A DNA stretch of 24,167 nucleotides from Gemmatimonadota bacterium (GTDB lineage: Bacteria > Gemmatimonadota > Gemmatimonadetes > Gemmatimonadales > Gemmatimonadaceae). The DNA is taken from assembly GCA_947475795.1 (NCBI GenBank), contig CANJOX010000005.1, positions 1 through 24,167 of the forward strand, written 5' to 3'. Under the pieces are notes generated by a model that was not told the origin of the DNA, made no database searches, and was given only the letters and a program-made list of their open reading frames with translations. The position numbers and the translations under genes were made by a program. Every line of letters starts with the position of its first letter. Position 1 is the first letter of the stretch. Below, one piece after another: positions 16,110 through 24,020 of the stretch.

Positions 16110-17571
16110 CGACAAGAAGCTGACCACGCGCACTGACAACTTCAGCGAGTGGTACAACGAGCTGGTGCTGCGCTCGGAACTCGCCGACTACTCGCCGGTG
16201 CGCGGGTGCATGGTGATCCGCCCGCATGGCTACGGGATCTGGGAGCGCATGCAGCGCGCGCTCGACGACATGTTCAAGGCCACGGGCCATGTGAACGCGT
16301 ACTTCCCGCTGTTCATCCCCGAAAGCTTTCTGTCGAAGGAAGCGGAGCACGTGGAGGGCTTTGCGCCCGAGTGCGCCGTCGTCACGATGGGTGGCGGCAA
16401 GCAGCTCGAGGAGCGGCTCGTCGTGCGTCCCACGTCAGAGACGATCATCTATTCGATGTTCGCCAAGTGGGTGCAGAGCTACCGCGACCTGCCGTTGCTG
16501 TACAATCAGTGGGCCAACGTGGTGCGCTGGGAAATGCGCACGCGGCTGTTCCTGCGCACCATGGAATTCCTCTGGCAGGAAGGGCACACGGCGCACACCA
16601 CGCATGACGAGGCCGAGGAGGAGACGCGGCGCATGCTCGGGGTGTACCGCGAGTTCATGGAAGGCTACATGGCGATGCCCGTGATCACCGGCCTGAAGAC
16701 CGATTCGGAAAAGTTCGCTGGCGCGCTTCGGACCTACGCCTGCGAAGCGATGATGCAGGACAACAAGGCGTTGCAGGCGGGTACATCGCACAATCTCGGT
16801 CAGAACTTCGCGAAGGCGTTCGATCTCAGTTTTCAGAACGAGCAGGGTGAGCAGGCGTTCGCGTGGAACACCAGTTGGGGCGTGTCGACGCGCATGATCG
16901 GCGGACTCGTGATGACGCACGGTGACGACGCCGGGCTGCGCCTGCCACCGAAGCTGACGCCGATTCAGCTCGTGATCGTACCGATCTGGAAGACCGAAGA
17001 GGAGCGCGTGGCCACGGTCGAAATGGCCAAGCGGATCGCTGACGATCTCGGCAGCTTCAAGCGTCCTGACCACGAGCGGATCCGTGTGCACGTTGACGAC
17101 CGCGTCGGCGTGAAGCCGGGGGCGAAGTACTACCACTGGGAGCTGCGTGGCATTCCGCTGCGCATGGAAATCGGCCCCCGTGATCTGGCGTCGAACAGCG
17201 GCATGCTGGCCCGCCGTGACACCCGCGAGAAGCGTCCCATCAGCTTCGACACGCTGCGGACCGAGCTGCCCGTTGTGCTCGATACGATTCAGGCGGACAT
17301 GCTGGCGGCCGCCCGCGCGCGGGTCGAGGCGAACACCATCCGCGAGCGGATCAGCTACGACCGGTTCAAGGAAGTCATGGAAGGCCCCGGGGCCTTTGTG
17401 TATGCCGGCTGGAACGGGGATCCGGCCGTGGAGCAGCGCGTCAAAGAAGAGACCAAGGCGACGATTCGCGTGATCCCAGACGCGGAGTTCCGGTCACCGG
17501 AAGCGCCGACGACGTGCATGGTGACGGGCGAGCCGGCGAAGTACGAGGTCGTGTGGGCCCGCTCGTACTGA
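16102..17571 (+). CDS. proS: Prolyl-tRNA synthetase, archaeal/eukaryotic type
   Basis: Class II synthetase charging tRNA-Pro. The 489-residue product is the short form without the internal editing domain found in E. coli-type ProRS. It has the N-terminal [22 protein letters not shown], motif-2-region residues [11 protein letters not shown] and [26 protein letters not shown], a motif 3 region ([20 protein letters not shown]), an anticodon-binding domain (about 285-390) and a C-terminal domain ending in a Tyr, as typical of this type. The C-terminal domain of this type often carries four zinc-binding Cys. Here only one Cys (Cys472) remains in it, so zinc binding is probably lost. ATG 16102 overlaps the hisS end by eight bases, suggesting translational coupling. 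Confidence 0.96.
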   Translation: MSDDKKLTTRTDNFSEWYNELVLRSELADYSPVRGCMVIRPHGYGIWERMQRALDDMFKATGHVNAYFPLFIPESFLSKEAEHVEGFAPECAVVTMGGGKQLEERLVVRPTSETIIYSMFAKWVQSYRDLPLLYNQWANVVRWEMRTRLFLRTMEFLWQEGHTAHTTHDEAEEETRRMLGVYREFMEGYMAMPVITGLKTDSEKFAGALRTYACEAMMQDNKALQAGTSHNLGQNFAKAFDLSFQNEQGEQAFAWNTSWGVSTRMIGGLVMTHGDDAGLRLPPKLTPIQLVIVPIWKTEEERVATVEMAKRIADDLGSFKRPDHERIRVHVDDRVGVKPGAKYYHWELRGIPLRMEIGPRDLASNSGMLARRDTREKRPISFDTLRTELPVVLDTIQADMLAAARARVEANTIRERISYDRFKEVMEGPGAFVYAGWNGDPAVEQRVKEETKATIRVIPDAEFRSPEAPTTCMVTGEPAKYEVVWARSY

Positions 17572-17579
17572 CCGGCCAC

Positions 17580-18863
17580 ATGCCGTCGACTGCTTCTGAG
17601 CCGGCGTTTGTGCGCCGGGCGGGTGTGCTCCATGCGGAGCAGGTCCCGCTGCCCGCCATTGCGGCCGCGGTTGGTACGCCGGCGTATGTGTATTGCGCCG
17701 GCACCATCCGTGACCGGCTCGCTCGGCTCGAGGCGGCCTTTGCCAGCGTGCCACACCGTATTCACTTCGCCATGAAGGCGAATTCGAACCTGGCCATTCT
17801 GCGTCTCTTGCAGGAATTGGGCGCCGGTGTCGACATCGTATCGGGTGGGGAACTGTTCCGGGCGCGCGAGGCGGGCTTTGCCGGCCGTGACGTCGTGTTC
17901 AGCGGCGTCGGCAAAACGGTGCGGGAAATCGAGCAGGCGCTCGAAGCGCAGGTGTTGCTCATCAACGTCGAGTCCGAAGCGGAGCTCGTGACCATCGACG
18001 CCGTCGCGGCGCGCCTTGGCACGGTGGCCCCGATCGCGATCCGGGTGAACCCGGAAGTCACCGTCGACACGCCGCACGCCTACATCAAGACGGGCGAGAA
18101 GGGACAGAAATTCGGGATTCCCCGCGACGATGTCGCGCGCTTGGTCAGCCTCGTCCGCGACCTGCCGCACGTGGAACTGCGTGGCCTCGGGATGCATCTG
18201 GGCTCGCAGATCGGCAACGCCGACCCGATGCGTGATGCGCTGCCACGCTTGCTGGCCGCGATTGCGGCGGCGCGCGCCGAGGGACACGCGATCGCGTACA
18301 TGGATGTCGGCGGTGGACTGGCGGTGCCATACCACGCCGACGAGCCCGAGGCCGACATTGCGGACTATGCCGGGGTCGTGCTGGCCGCTGCCCGTGAGAC
18401 GGGACTGACGCTGCTGCTCGAGCCGGGACGGTTTCTGGTGGCCGAGGCCGGCGCGCTGGTCACCGAGGTGCTCTATCGGAAGCACGCCGCCGGCAAGGAT
18501 TTCATCGTCACCGATGCCGGCATGAACGATCTTGTGCGGCCCGCGCTGTATCAGGCGTACCACCGGGTCGAGGCGGTCGAGTCTGCTGTCGGTACCATCG
18601 TGGCCGACTTGGTCGGGCCGATCTGTGAATCCGGCGACTTCTTCGCGAAGGACCGCGAACTGCCTGATGTCGGCGCCGGTGCGCTGCTGGCCATTCAGAC
18701 GGCCGGCGCGTACGGCTACACGATGTCGTCGAACTACAACTCCCGCCCGCGTCCGGCCGAAGTGCTGGTGGACGGTGACCGCTTCGCGGTCATCACCGAA
18801 CGCGAACGCCTTGAAGACCTCGTGCGCCTCGAGCGCGCGCACCTCCAGTGGAGAACTGCCTGA
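17580..18863 (+). CDS. lysA: Diaminopimelate decarboxylase
   Basis: PLP enzyme that converts meso-diaminopimelate to L-lysine, the last step of the lysine pathway. The 427-residue fold-III decarboxylase has the PLP lysine Lys66 in HFAMKANSN, GVDIVSGGELFRAREAGF, GMHLGSQIG, the PLP-phosphate stretch MDVGGGLAVPY, EPGRFLVAEAGALVTEVL, the CESGDF motif that supplies a Cys across the dimer interface (GPICESGDFFAKDRELP) and AGAYGYTMSSNYNSRPRPAEVL. ATG 17580 lies eight bases after proS; longer in-frame starts would run into proS. There is no distinct Shine-Dalgarno. The stop overlaps the next ATG by one base (TGATG). Its substrate is also a cell-wall precursor, which fits the mre block upstream. Confidence 0.96.
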   Translation: MPSTASEPAFVRRAGVLHAEQVPLPAIAAAVGTPAYVYCAGTIRDRLARLEAAFASVPHRIHFAMKANSNLAILRLLQELGAGVDIVSGGELFRAREAGFAGRDVVFSGVGKTVREIEQALEAQVLLINVESEAELVTIDAVAARLGTVAPIAIRVNPEVTVDTPHAYIKTGEKGQKFGIPRDDVARLVSLVRDLPHVELRGLGMHLGSQIGNADPMRDALPRLLAAIAAARAEGHAIAYMDVGGGLAVPYHADEPEADIADYAGVVLAAARETGLTLLLEPGRFLVAEAGALVTEVLYRKHAAGKDFIVTDAGMNDLVRPALYQAYHRVEAVESAVGTIVADLVGPICESGDFFAKDRELPDVGAGALLAIQTAGAYGYTMSSNYNSRPRPAEVLVDGDRFAVITERERLEDLVRLERAHLQWRTA

Positions 18864-19375
18864 TGCGGATCGGATTACTCTCGGACACGCACGATCGCGT
18901 TCCGGCGGTGCGGGCGCTGCTCGAACAGATGATCGCGGGGGGCGTCTCGCTGGTCATGCACGCCGGCGACTACTGCTCGCCGTTCTCGCTGCAGCCGTTT
19001 CACGATCTGTCCATTCCTCTGCTCGGCGTGTTCGGGCGTAATGATGGTGACCGCGACGCGCTGCTGGCGGCGGCGAAGTCCGGGTTCGGCGCGGCCGAAC
19101 TGTACGAATCGCCGCATAGCTTCGATCTCGGCGGCAAGTCCGTCCTGCTGATTCATGATCTGGCCGAGGTGCATCAGCGGTCGATCGACGGACATGAAGT
19201 TGTCGTGCATGGATTCACGCACATTCCCGAGATGAAGTCGCGTGGTGATTCACTGCTCGTCAATCCTGGTGAGGGATGCGGCTGGCTCCACGGCGCACCG
19301 ACGGGTGCGATTCTCGATCTCGACACCAAGGCGGTCGAGTTCCTCAAGCTGTCCGGTGCGGAGTGGAAAGTCTGA
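18863..19375 (+). CDS. YfcE/MJ0936-like metallophosphoesterase with altered metal site
   Basis: Small calcineurin-like phosphoesterase of the MJ0936/YfcE family, whose members cleave phosphodiesters using two metals. The 170-residue product has SDTH with Asp8 and His10, AGD with Asp36, the IHD His98, and NPGEG near the end. Two expected ligands differ: the family GN(N/C)D loop reads GRND (Arg59 where Asn is expected) and GHTH reads GFTH (Phe118, with His120 kept). Either the metal site is rebuilt or the activity is reduced or changed. ATG 18863 has GGAG nine bases upstream and overlaps the lysA stop; a GTG at 18848 in frame is less likely. It also overlaps guaA by one base, so it is embedded in a coupled lysA-guaA segment. 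The substrate is unknown. Confidence 0.85.
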   Translation: MRIGLLSDTHDRVPAVRALLEQMIAGGVSLVMHAGDYCSPFSLQPFHDLSIPLLGVFGRNDGDRDALLAAAKSGFGAAELYESPHSFDLGGKSVLLIHDLAEVHQRSIDGHEVVVHGFTHIPEMKSRGDSLLVNPGEGCGWLHGAPTGAILDLDTKAVEFLKLSGAEWKV

Positions 19376-20916
19376 TGAACAGTCGTATTCTCATTCTCGA
19401 TTGCGGCTCGCAGTTCACGCAGCTCATCGCCCGCCGCGTGCGTGAAGCACGTGTGTTCTCCGAGATTCATCCGGCAACAAAGTCGCTGGATTGGATCCGG
19501 GCGTGGAAGCCGGATGGCATCATCCTCTCCGGTGGTCCGAGTTCGGTAACCGACGAGGGAGCACCGACCATTTCCCGCGCTCTGCTCGACGTCGCGCCGG
19601 TGCTCGGCGTCTGCTACGGCATGCAGCTCATCGCGCACCTCGAAGGCGGGGCCGTGGTTGGCGCCGGACGGCGCGAGTATGGCCGCGCTGAGGTCACAAT
19701 CGATGAGCCGTCCGGACTCTTTGCCGGGTTCGATGCGGGTGAACGGACGACCGTCTGGATGAGTCATGGCGATCATGTCGAGCAGGTGCCACCCGGCTAC
19801 GTCGCGACCGCGCACAGCGGTCACACGCTGGCCGGTTTCCGTCATGCCACCCGTCCCATTCACGCGGTGCAGTTCCATTCGGAAGTCGCGCACACTGTGC
19901 GCGGTGCCGAGATCATTCAGAACTTCCTCTTCGGGATCTGCGGGTGCACGCCGGACTGGACGCCGGGGCACTTCATCGATCAGGAAGTCGCCAGGATCCG
20001 AGCACTGGTCGGCGATCGGCAGGTTATCTGTGGATTGTCGGGCGGTGTTGATTCGAGTGTGGCGGCGGCGCTGGTGCACAAGGCGATCGGCGATCAGCTC
20101 ACCTGTATCTTCGTGGACACGGGGCTGTTGCGCCTGCACGAGCGCGAGCAGGTCGAGCGTACCATGCGGGCGCATCTCGGCATCAAGCTCATCACGGTGC
20201 GCGCTGAGGATCGGTTCCTCGACGGGCTGGCGGGTGAGGGCGATCCGGAAAAGAAGCGCAAAATCATCGGCCACACGTTTATCGACGTGTTCGAGGACGC
20301 CTCGGCCGAGGCCGGGAAGGGCGCGGAGTTCCTGGTGCAGGGCACGCTCTATCCAGACGTGATCGAGTCCGTGAGTGCCACCGGTGGTCCGTCGGCAACC
20401 ATCAAGACGCACCACAACGTGGGTGGACTGAAGCCGGACATGAAGTTCCGGCTCATCGAGCCCCTGCGCGAGCTGTTCAAGGACGAGGTGCGGAACGTCG
20501 GGCGCGAACTCGGACTCCCCGAGGAGATGGTCGGCCGGCACCCGTTTCCCGGGCCCGGGCTCGCCATTCGCGTGCTGGGCGAGGTCTCGCGGTACGCCGT
20601 CGATATCCTCCGCCGCGCCGATGCGATCTATCTCGAGGAGATCCGCGCGGCGGGCCTCTATCAGGAGATTTGGCAGGCGTTCGCCGTCTTCCTGCCAATC
20701 CGCTCGGTCGGCGTGATGGGCGACGGCCGCACGTACGAGCATGTCATCGCATTGCGTGCGGTCACGAGCACCGATGGCATGACCGCCGACTGGTTTGCGT
20801 TCCCGCACGACGTGCTGGGCCGCATTTCCAACCGGATCATCAACGAGGTCGATGGCGTGAACCGCGTGGTGTACGATATCAGTTCGAAGCCGCCGGCCAC
20901 GATTGAATGGGAGTAG
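19375..20916 (+). CDS. guaA: GMP synthase (glutamine-hydrolysing)
   Basis: Converts XMP to GMP using ATP and glutamine. The 513-residue protein has the class I amidotransferase domain first: SGGPSSV, nucleophile Cys80 in GVCYGMQ, and His168/Glu170 in QFHSEVAHT. The ATP pyrophosphatase domain follows, with P-loop [10 protein letters not shown] (Ser222-Ser228), and then the dimerisation domain with [24 protein letters not shown] and the usual PPATIEWE end. ATG 19375 overlaps the preceding stop (TGATGA) and is preceded by GGAGTGGAAAG, a strong ribosome site. Complete, with all catalytic residues present. Confidence 0.98.
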   Translation: MNSRILILDCGSQFTQLIARRVREARVFSEIHPATKSLDWIRAWKPDGIILSGGPSSVTDEGAPTISRALLDVAPVLGVCYGMQLIAHLEGGAVVGAGRREYGRAEVTIDEPSGLFAGFDAGERTTVWMSHGDHVEQVPPGYVATAHSGHTLAGFRHATRPIHAVQFHSEVAHTVRGAEIIQNFLFGICGCTPDWTPGHFIDQEVARIRALVGDRQVICGLSGGVDSSVAAALVHKAIGDQLTCIFVDTGLLRLHEREQVERTMRAHLGIKLITVRAEDRFLDGLAGEGDPEKKRKIIGHTFIDVFEDASAEAGKGAEFLVQGTLYPDVIESVSATGGPSATIKTHHNVGGLKPDMKFRLIEPLRELFKDEVRNVGRELGLPEEMVGRHPFPGPGLAIRVLGEVSRYAVDILRRADAIYLEEIRAAGLYQEIWQAFAVFLPIRSVGVMGDGRTYEHVIALRAVTSTDGMTADWFAFPHDVLGRISNRIINEVDGVNRVVYDISSKPPATIEWE

Positions 20917-20949
20917 GGTCCGCACCGTGCATGGCGGCGACGCGCGTTT

Positions 20950-22329
20950 GTGACTGCTGAGGGTCCCGCGCCGGCGCCGGCCACGCGGGGGCGAGCGAGC
21001 GATCTGCGTGAGATGGCGCAGTTCGCCGCGCCGATCGTGTTCATCAACCTCGGTGTGCAGGCGATGGGCGTCGTCGATACGCTCATGGTCGGCAAACTCG
21101 GTGGCGCCGCCATCGCAGCCGTGGCGCTGGGGAACTTCTTCGTCTTCAACGTCAGCGTGTTCGGCATCGGCCTGCTGTGCGCGATCGACCCCGTCGTAGC
21201 GCAAGCGGTCGGTGCCGGGGATCGCGAGGGCGTGGCACGCGGCGTACAGCGCGGGTTCGTGCTGGCCGCCATCATGTCCGTGGTGGTGACGCTGGCGCTG
21301 CTGCCCGGTGAGACTATCCTGCTGGCGCTCGATCAGCCGGCGGATGTGGTACGGGAGACGGCTGTGTATACGCGACGCCGCGCGCTCGCCGTCGTACCGT
21401 TCTTTGCCTTCACGGTGTTCCGGCAGACGCTGCAGGCGATGGGGCCCGTCCGGCACATTCTCGGGGCCGTCGCCGTTGCGAATATCGTGAACGTTGCGGC
21501 CAATTGGGTGCTGATCTTCGGGCACGCCGGCGCGCCGGCGTTGGGCGTCGAAGGGGCAGGGTATGCCACGGCGATTTCCACATGGGTCATGGCGCTGCTG
21601 CTGCTCGCGCTCGCGTGGCCGTTACTTCGCCCCGCCGTGCGGCCCTGGCGTCGCGAGACGCTCCATTGGGCACCCGTGTCCCGCATGCTGCGGATCGGGG
21701 TGCCTATCGGTGTGCAGTGGTTTTTCGAGAGCTTCGCCTTCGGCCTGACGGCACTGTTCATGGGATGGCTCGGTACCACCGCGCTGGCGGGCCACGAAAT
21801 TGCACTGAACATGGCCGCGCTCACCTTCATGGTGCCGCTGGGCATCTCCGGGGCCGCCGCGGCTGTGGTCGGGCGCGCGATCGGTCGGGGCGACATGCCG
21901 GCCGCGAGACGGGATGCGCTGGCCGCGATCGTGTGCGGCGTGGGATTCATGTGCGTCAGCGCCGCGGTGTTCATGCTGGCGCCGACGTGGCTGGCCACCG
22001 CGTACACCACCGAACCGGCCACGGTCGCCGTGGCCGTCGCGTTAATTCCGTTGGCGGGGTGGTTTCAGGTGTTCGACGGGCTGCAAGCGGTGACCAGTGG
22101 GGTCCTCCGCGGCCTTGGCGATACCCGAATACCGGCCGCGCTGCATCTGGTCGCGTTCTGGGGCGTCGGTATCCCGCTAGGCTACTATCTGGGCTTCCAC
22201 ACGCCGCTTCGAGAGCGAGGGCTCTGGATGGGGCTCGTGGCGGGGCTCGCGGCCGCGGCGATTTTGCAGACGCTGCGGGTGATTGCGCGGTTGCGCCTGA
22301 ACATCGGACGCGTGGTGGTTGACCACTGA
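20950..22329 (+). CDS. MATE family efflux transporter (NorM-like)
   Basis: Multidrug and toxic compound extrusion transporter of the inner membrane, exchanging cations (Na+ or H+) for organic substrates. The 459-residue product has about 12 membrane segments in two MatE halves. The first begins near FAAPIVFINLGVQAMGVVDTLMVGKLGG and the second near RIGVPIGVQWFFESFAFGLTALFMGWLG. GLGDTRIPAALHL and VFRQTLQAMGPVRHIL are the paired mid-helix motifs typical of the family. The start GTG 20950 lacks a clear Shine-Dalgarno; ATG 21013 (MAQFAAPIVF) is possible and would remove a Pro/Ala-rich leader. It lies 33 bases after guaA and ends convergent with the EIIA gene. The substrate cannot be read from sequence. 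Confidence 0.93.
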   Translation: MTAEGPAPAPATRGRASDLREMAQFAAPIVFINLGVQAMGVVDTLMVGKLGGAAIAAVALGNFFVFNVSVFGIGLLCAIDPVVAQAVGAGDREGVARGVQRGFVLAAIMSVVVTLALLPGETILLALDQPADVVRETAVYTRRRALAVVPFFAFTVFRQTLQAMGPVRHILGAVAVANIVNVAANWVLIFGHAGAPALGVEGAGYATAISTWVMALLLLALAWPLLRPAVRPWRRETLHWAPVSRMLRIGVPIGVQWFFESFAFGLTALFMGWLGTTALAGHEIALNMAALTFMVPLGISGAAAAVVGRAIGRGDMPAARRDALAAIVCGVGFMCVSAAVFMLAPTWLATAYTTEPATVAVAVALIPLAGWFQVFDGLQAVTSGVLRGLGDTRIPAALHLVAFWGVGIPLGYYLGFHTPLRERGLWMGLVAGLAAAAILQTLRVIARLRLNIGRVVVDH

Positions 22330-22345
22330 GGGCGGCTCGCCCTCA
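22327..22345. terminator. Hairpin between convergent MATE and EIIA genes
   Basis: TGAGGGCG (22327-22334) and CGCCCTCA (22338-22345) form a perfect 8-bp stem with a GCT loop. It starts at the MATE stop codon, seven bases before the end of the opposite gene. There is no T tract on either side, so it may be a weak two-way terminator or an mRNA 3'-end stabiliser. Confidence 0.45.
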
Positions 22346-22351
22346 CGACGG

Positions 22352-22804
22352 TCAGACGCGCTTTTCTTCGAGCAAGGCCATGAACGACGCGGGGGCGTCA
22401 ATCTCCATCAGGCGCCCGGGCACGTCCCCTTCCTTGCTGAACTGCGCGATCTTGCCCAGCACCGGCAGGTACTGATTCGAGACCTCGAGTGGCGGGGCGA
22501 CGATGAGGAAGAAGAAGTTGACGGGCTTGTCGTCGATGGCCTTGAAGTCGACGCCCTCCTTCTTGCGCCCGAAGGCCACGCGAAGGCGGTTCACGACAAG
22601 GCTGCGGCAATGCGGAATGGCGATCCCACGGCCGATGCCCGTGGAGCCGAGATTTTCGCGCCGCTTGAGCATCTTGAACAGCATGCCCTCGGATTTCTCA
22701 TCGAGCTTGAGCAGCCCGATGAGTTCCTTGAGAATTTCGTCCTTGCTCGAGCCCTGAAGCTCAAGCTGGACGGCGTCTTCGGAGAAGAACTCGCGCAGTT
22801 CCAT
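22352..22804 (-). CDS. ptsN: PTS EIIA domain protein, PtsN (EIIA-Ntr)-like
   Basis: Single-domain EIIA of the fructose/mannitol/nitrogen type; PtsN proteins accept phosphate from EI-Ntr/NPr and regulate metabolism and transport rather than carrying sugar. The 150-residue product has the phosphorylation site His65 in GRGIAIPHCRS, preceded by NLGSTGIG. The downstream part shows LRVAFGRKKEGVDFKAIDDKPVNFFFLIVAPP and LPVLGKIAQF, matching the family (about 150-160 residues). No EI, HPr/NPr or EIIBC gene lies nearby. ATG 22804 has AGAAGG immediately upstream but very close. A good promoter ends eight bases before the start codon. The symbol is given by family resemblance; a fructose-type EIIA domain is the alternative. 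Confidence 0.88.
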   Translation of the reverse strand: MELREFFSEDAVQLELQGSSKDEILKELIGLLKLDEKSEGMLFKMLKRRENLGSTGIGRGIAIPHCRSLVVNRLRVAFGRKKEGVDFKAIDDKPVNFFFLIVAPPLEVSNQYLPVLGKIAQFSKEGDVPGRLMEIDAPASFMALLEEKRV

Positions 22805-22812
22805 AGCCTTCT

Positions 22813-22840
22813 ATCCTAACCGTGGGGGCGCTGCTGTCAA
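22813..22840 (-). promoter_or_regulatory. Promoter for the EIIA gene, probably leaderless
   Basis: On the minus strand TTGACA (22840-22835), a 16-base spacer and TAGGAT (22818-22813) form a good sigma70-type promoter with a perfect -35. The -10 box ends eight bases before the ATG at 22804, so the expected transcription start is within a base or two of the start codon. Confidence 0.6.
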
Positions 22841-22849
22841 ACTGCCGCG

Positions 22850-22878
22850 TTGCTCGTCCGAGACGGCGCGGCTAACTT
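22850..22878 (+). promoter_or_regulatory. Candidate dusB promoter, probably leaderless
   Basis: TTGCTC (22850-22855), a 17-base spacer and TAACTT (22873-22878) make a TANNNT-type promoter match. Seven bases separate the -10 box from the dusB ATG at 22886, and no Shine-Dalgarno is present in the intervening CAAGTAT. The match is weaker than the divergent one but the geometry is the same. Confidence 0.42.
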
Positions 22879-22885
22879 CAAGTAT

Positions 22886-23935
22886 ATGTCCCGCAAGACG
22901 TTTCCGTTCCGTGTGCCGCATGCGGTGCCGCTGTACCTCGCGCCGATGGCCGGCGTGTCAGAATCTCCGTTCCGGCGCCTGTGCCACGCGCACGGTGCCG
23001 ATGTGGTGGTCACGGAGTTTCTCTCCGCCGAGGGCATCCGTCGGGAAAACGACGCGACCATCAGCAAACTGCGCTTCTCGGCGGACGAGCACCCGATCGG
23101 CGTCCAGATCTTTGGGGCTGACCCGGCGGCCATGGCCGATGCCGCCGCGATGGTCACCGACCTGTTCCTCCCCGACTTCGTGGACATCAACTTCGGCTGT
23201 CCGGTCAAGAAGGTGGTGCGCCGGAACGGTGGGTCGGGGTGTCTGCGTGACCTCGATCTGGTGCAGTCCATCATCCGCGCCGTCTCCCAGGCCACCCATT
23301 TGCCCGTCACCTGCAAGATCCGGAGCGGGTGGAGTGAGGAGATGCGGGACCCGGTCGGGATCGCCCTGCGCTGTCAGGACGCCGGCGCGCGCGTGCTGGC
23401 GCTGCATGCCCGCACGCGCACGCAGATGTACACCGGCCTCGCCAACTGGGACGAAATCGCCAAGGTCGCCGAGGCCCTCGAGATCCCGGTGTTGGGCAAC
23501 GGGGATATCAAGACGGCAGCCGACGCGAAGCGGATGCTCGATCACACGCGGGCGGACGGGATCATGCTCGGGCGCGGCTCCTACGGGCAACCGTGGGTGT
23601 TCAGACAGGCGCGTGCGCTGTTCGACGGACAGCCCATGCCGGAGACGCCCGGTGTGCATGAGCGCTTCGCGATCGCGCTCGATCACGCGCGCATGGTGCA
23701 GGAATACGAGGTGGACGCCATCGGCGCCGCCCTCGAGTTCCGGAAGCATCTGGGGTGGTACGTGAAGGGGCTGCCCAACTCGGCCGAACTGCGCAAGCTG
23801 CTGCATCAGGTCCGGGACTTTGCCGAAGTCGAGGGGATTTTCTCGACCTATCTGCAGCATTACGAGGAGTATCGGGCACGCGGTCTGGCGGCGAGTGATC
23901 CGGACGTGTCGGATCTGACCTGCGAAGCGGCCTGA
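22886..23935 (+). CDS. dusB: tRNA-dihydrouridine synthase B-like
   Basis: FMN- and NADPH-dependent enzyme that reduces uridines to dihydrouridine in tRNA D-loops. The 349-residue TIM-barrel product begins VPLYLAPMAGVSESPFRRL. It has the catalytic Cys105 in NFGCPVKKVVRRNGGSG, KIRSGW, LHARTRTQMYTGLANW, GNGDIKTAADAKRML and the phosphate-binding DGIMLGRGSYGQPWVF. A helical tRNA-binding domain follows (from about 260, including HLGWYVKGLPNSAELRKLLHQV). ATG 22886 gives the standard N-terminus; an in-frame TTG at 22850 would overlap the proposed promoter. tmRNA follows 85 bases after the stop. Confidence 0.95.
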   Translation: MSRKTFPFRVPHAVPLYLAPMAGVSESPFRRLCHAHGADVVVTEFLSAEGIRRENDATISKLRFSADEHPIGVQIFGADPAAMADAAAMVTDLFLPDFVDINFGCPVKKVVRRNGGSGCLRDLDLVQSIIRAVSQATHLPVTCKIRSGWSEEMRDPVGIALRCQDAGARVLALHARTRTQMYTGLANWDEIAKVAEALEIPVLGNGDIKTAADAKRMLDHTRADGIMLGRGSYGQPWVFRQARALFDGQPMPETPGVHERFAIALDHARMVQEYEVDAIGAALEFRKHLGWYVKGLPNSAELRKLLHQVRDFAEVEGIFSTYLQHYEEYRARGLAASDPDVSDLTCEAA

Positions 23936-23961
23936 TCCCCTCGCGTTGACCGTGGAGCCAG

Positions 23962-23991
23962 TTGCGGGAACCTGTGGGTCCCGGGTAGTGT
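23962..23991 (+). promoter_or_regulatory. Weak candidate promoter for tmRNA
   Basis: TTGCGG (23962-23967), an 18-base spacer and TAGTGT (23986-23991) is the best promoter-like match in the 85-base gap before tmRNA. An imperfect hairpin (23965-23983, CGGGAACC/GGGTCCCG with one A-G mismatch) overlaps it and might instead end the dusB transcript. A 7-base tandem repeat, GTAGGAC twice, lies at 23999-24012. None of these is decisive. Confidence 0.25.
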
Positions 23992-24020
23992 ACGACCTGT
24001 AGGACGTAGGACCGTTAGCC

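Noticed and set aside
17355..18842. A 495-codon minus-strand open frame opposite lysA.
   Set aside because: The plus-strand LysA has complete family motifs; the antisense product is His/Arg/Gln-rich with no recognisable fold.
19174..21525. A very long open frame (783 codons) on the minus strand opposite guaA and the start of the MATE gene.
   Set aside because: It lies antisense to GuaA with all its catalytic motifs. The translation is Arg/His/Asp-rich and low in recognisable motifs, as expected of a shadow frame in GC-rich DNA.
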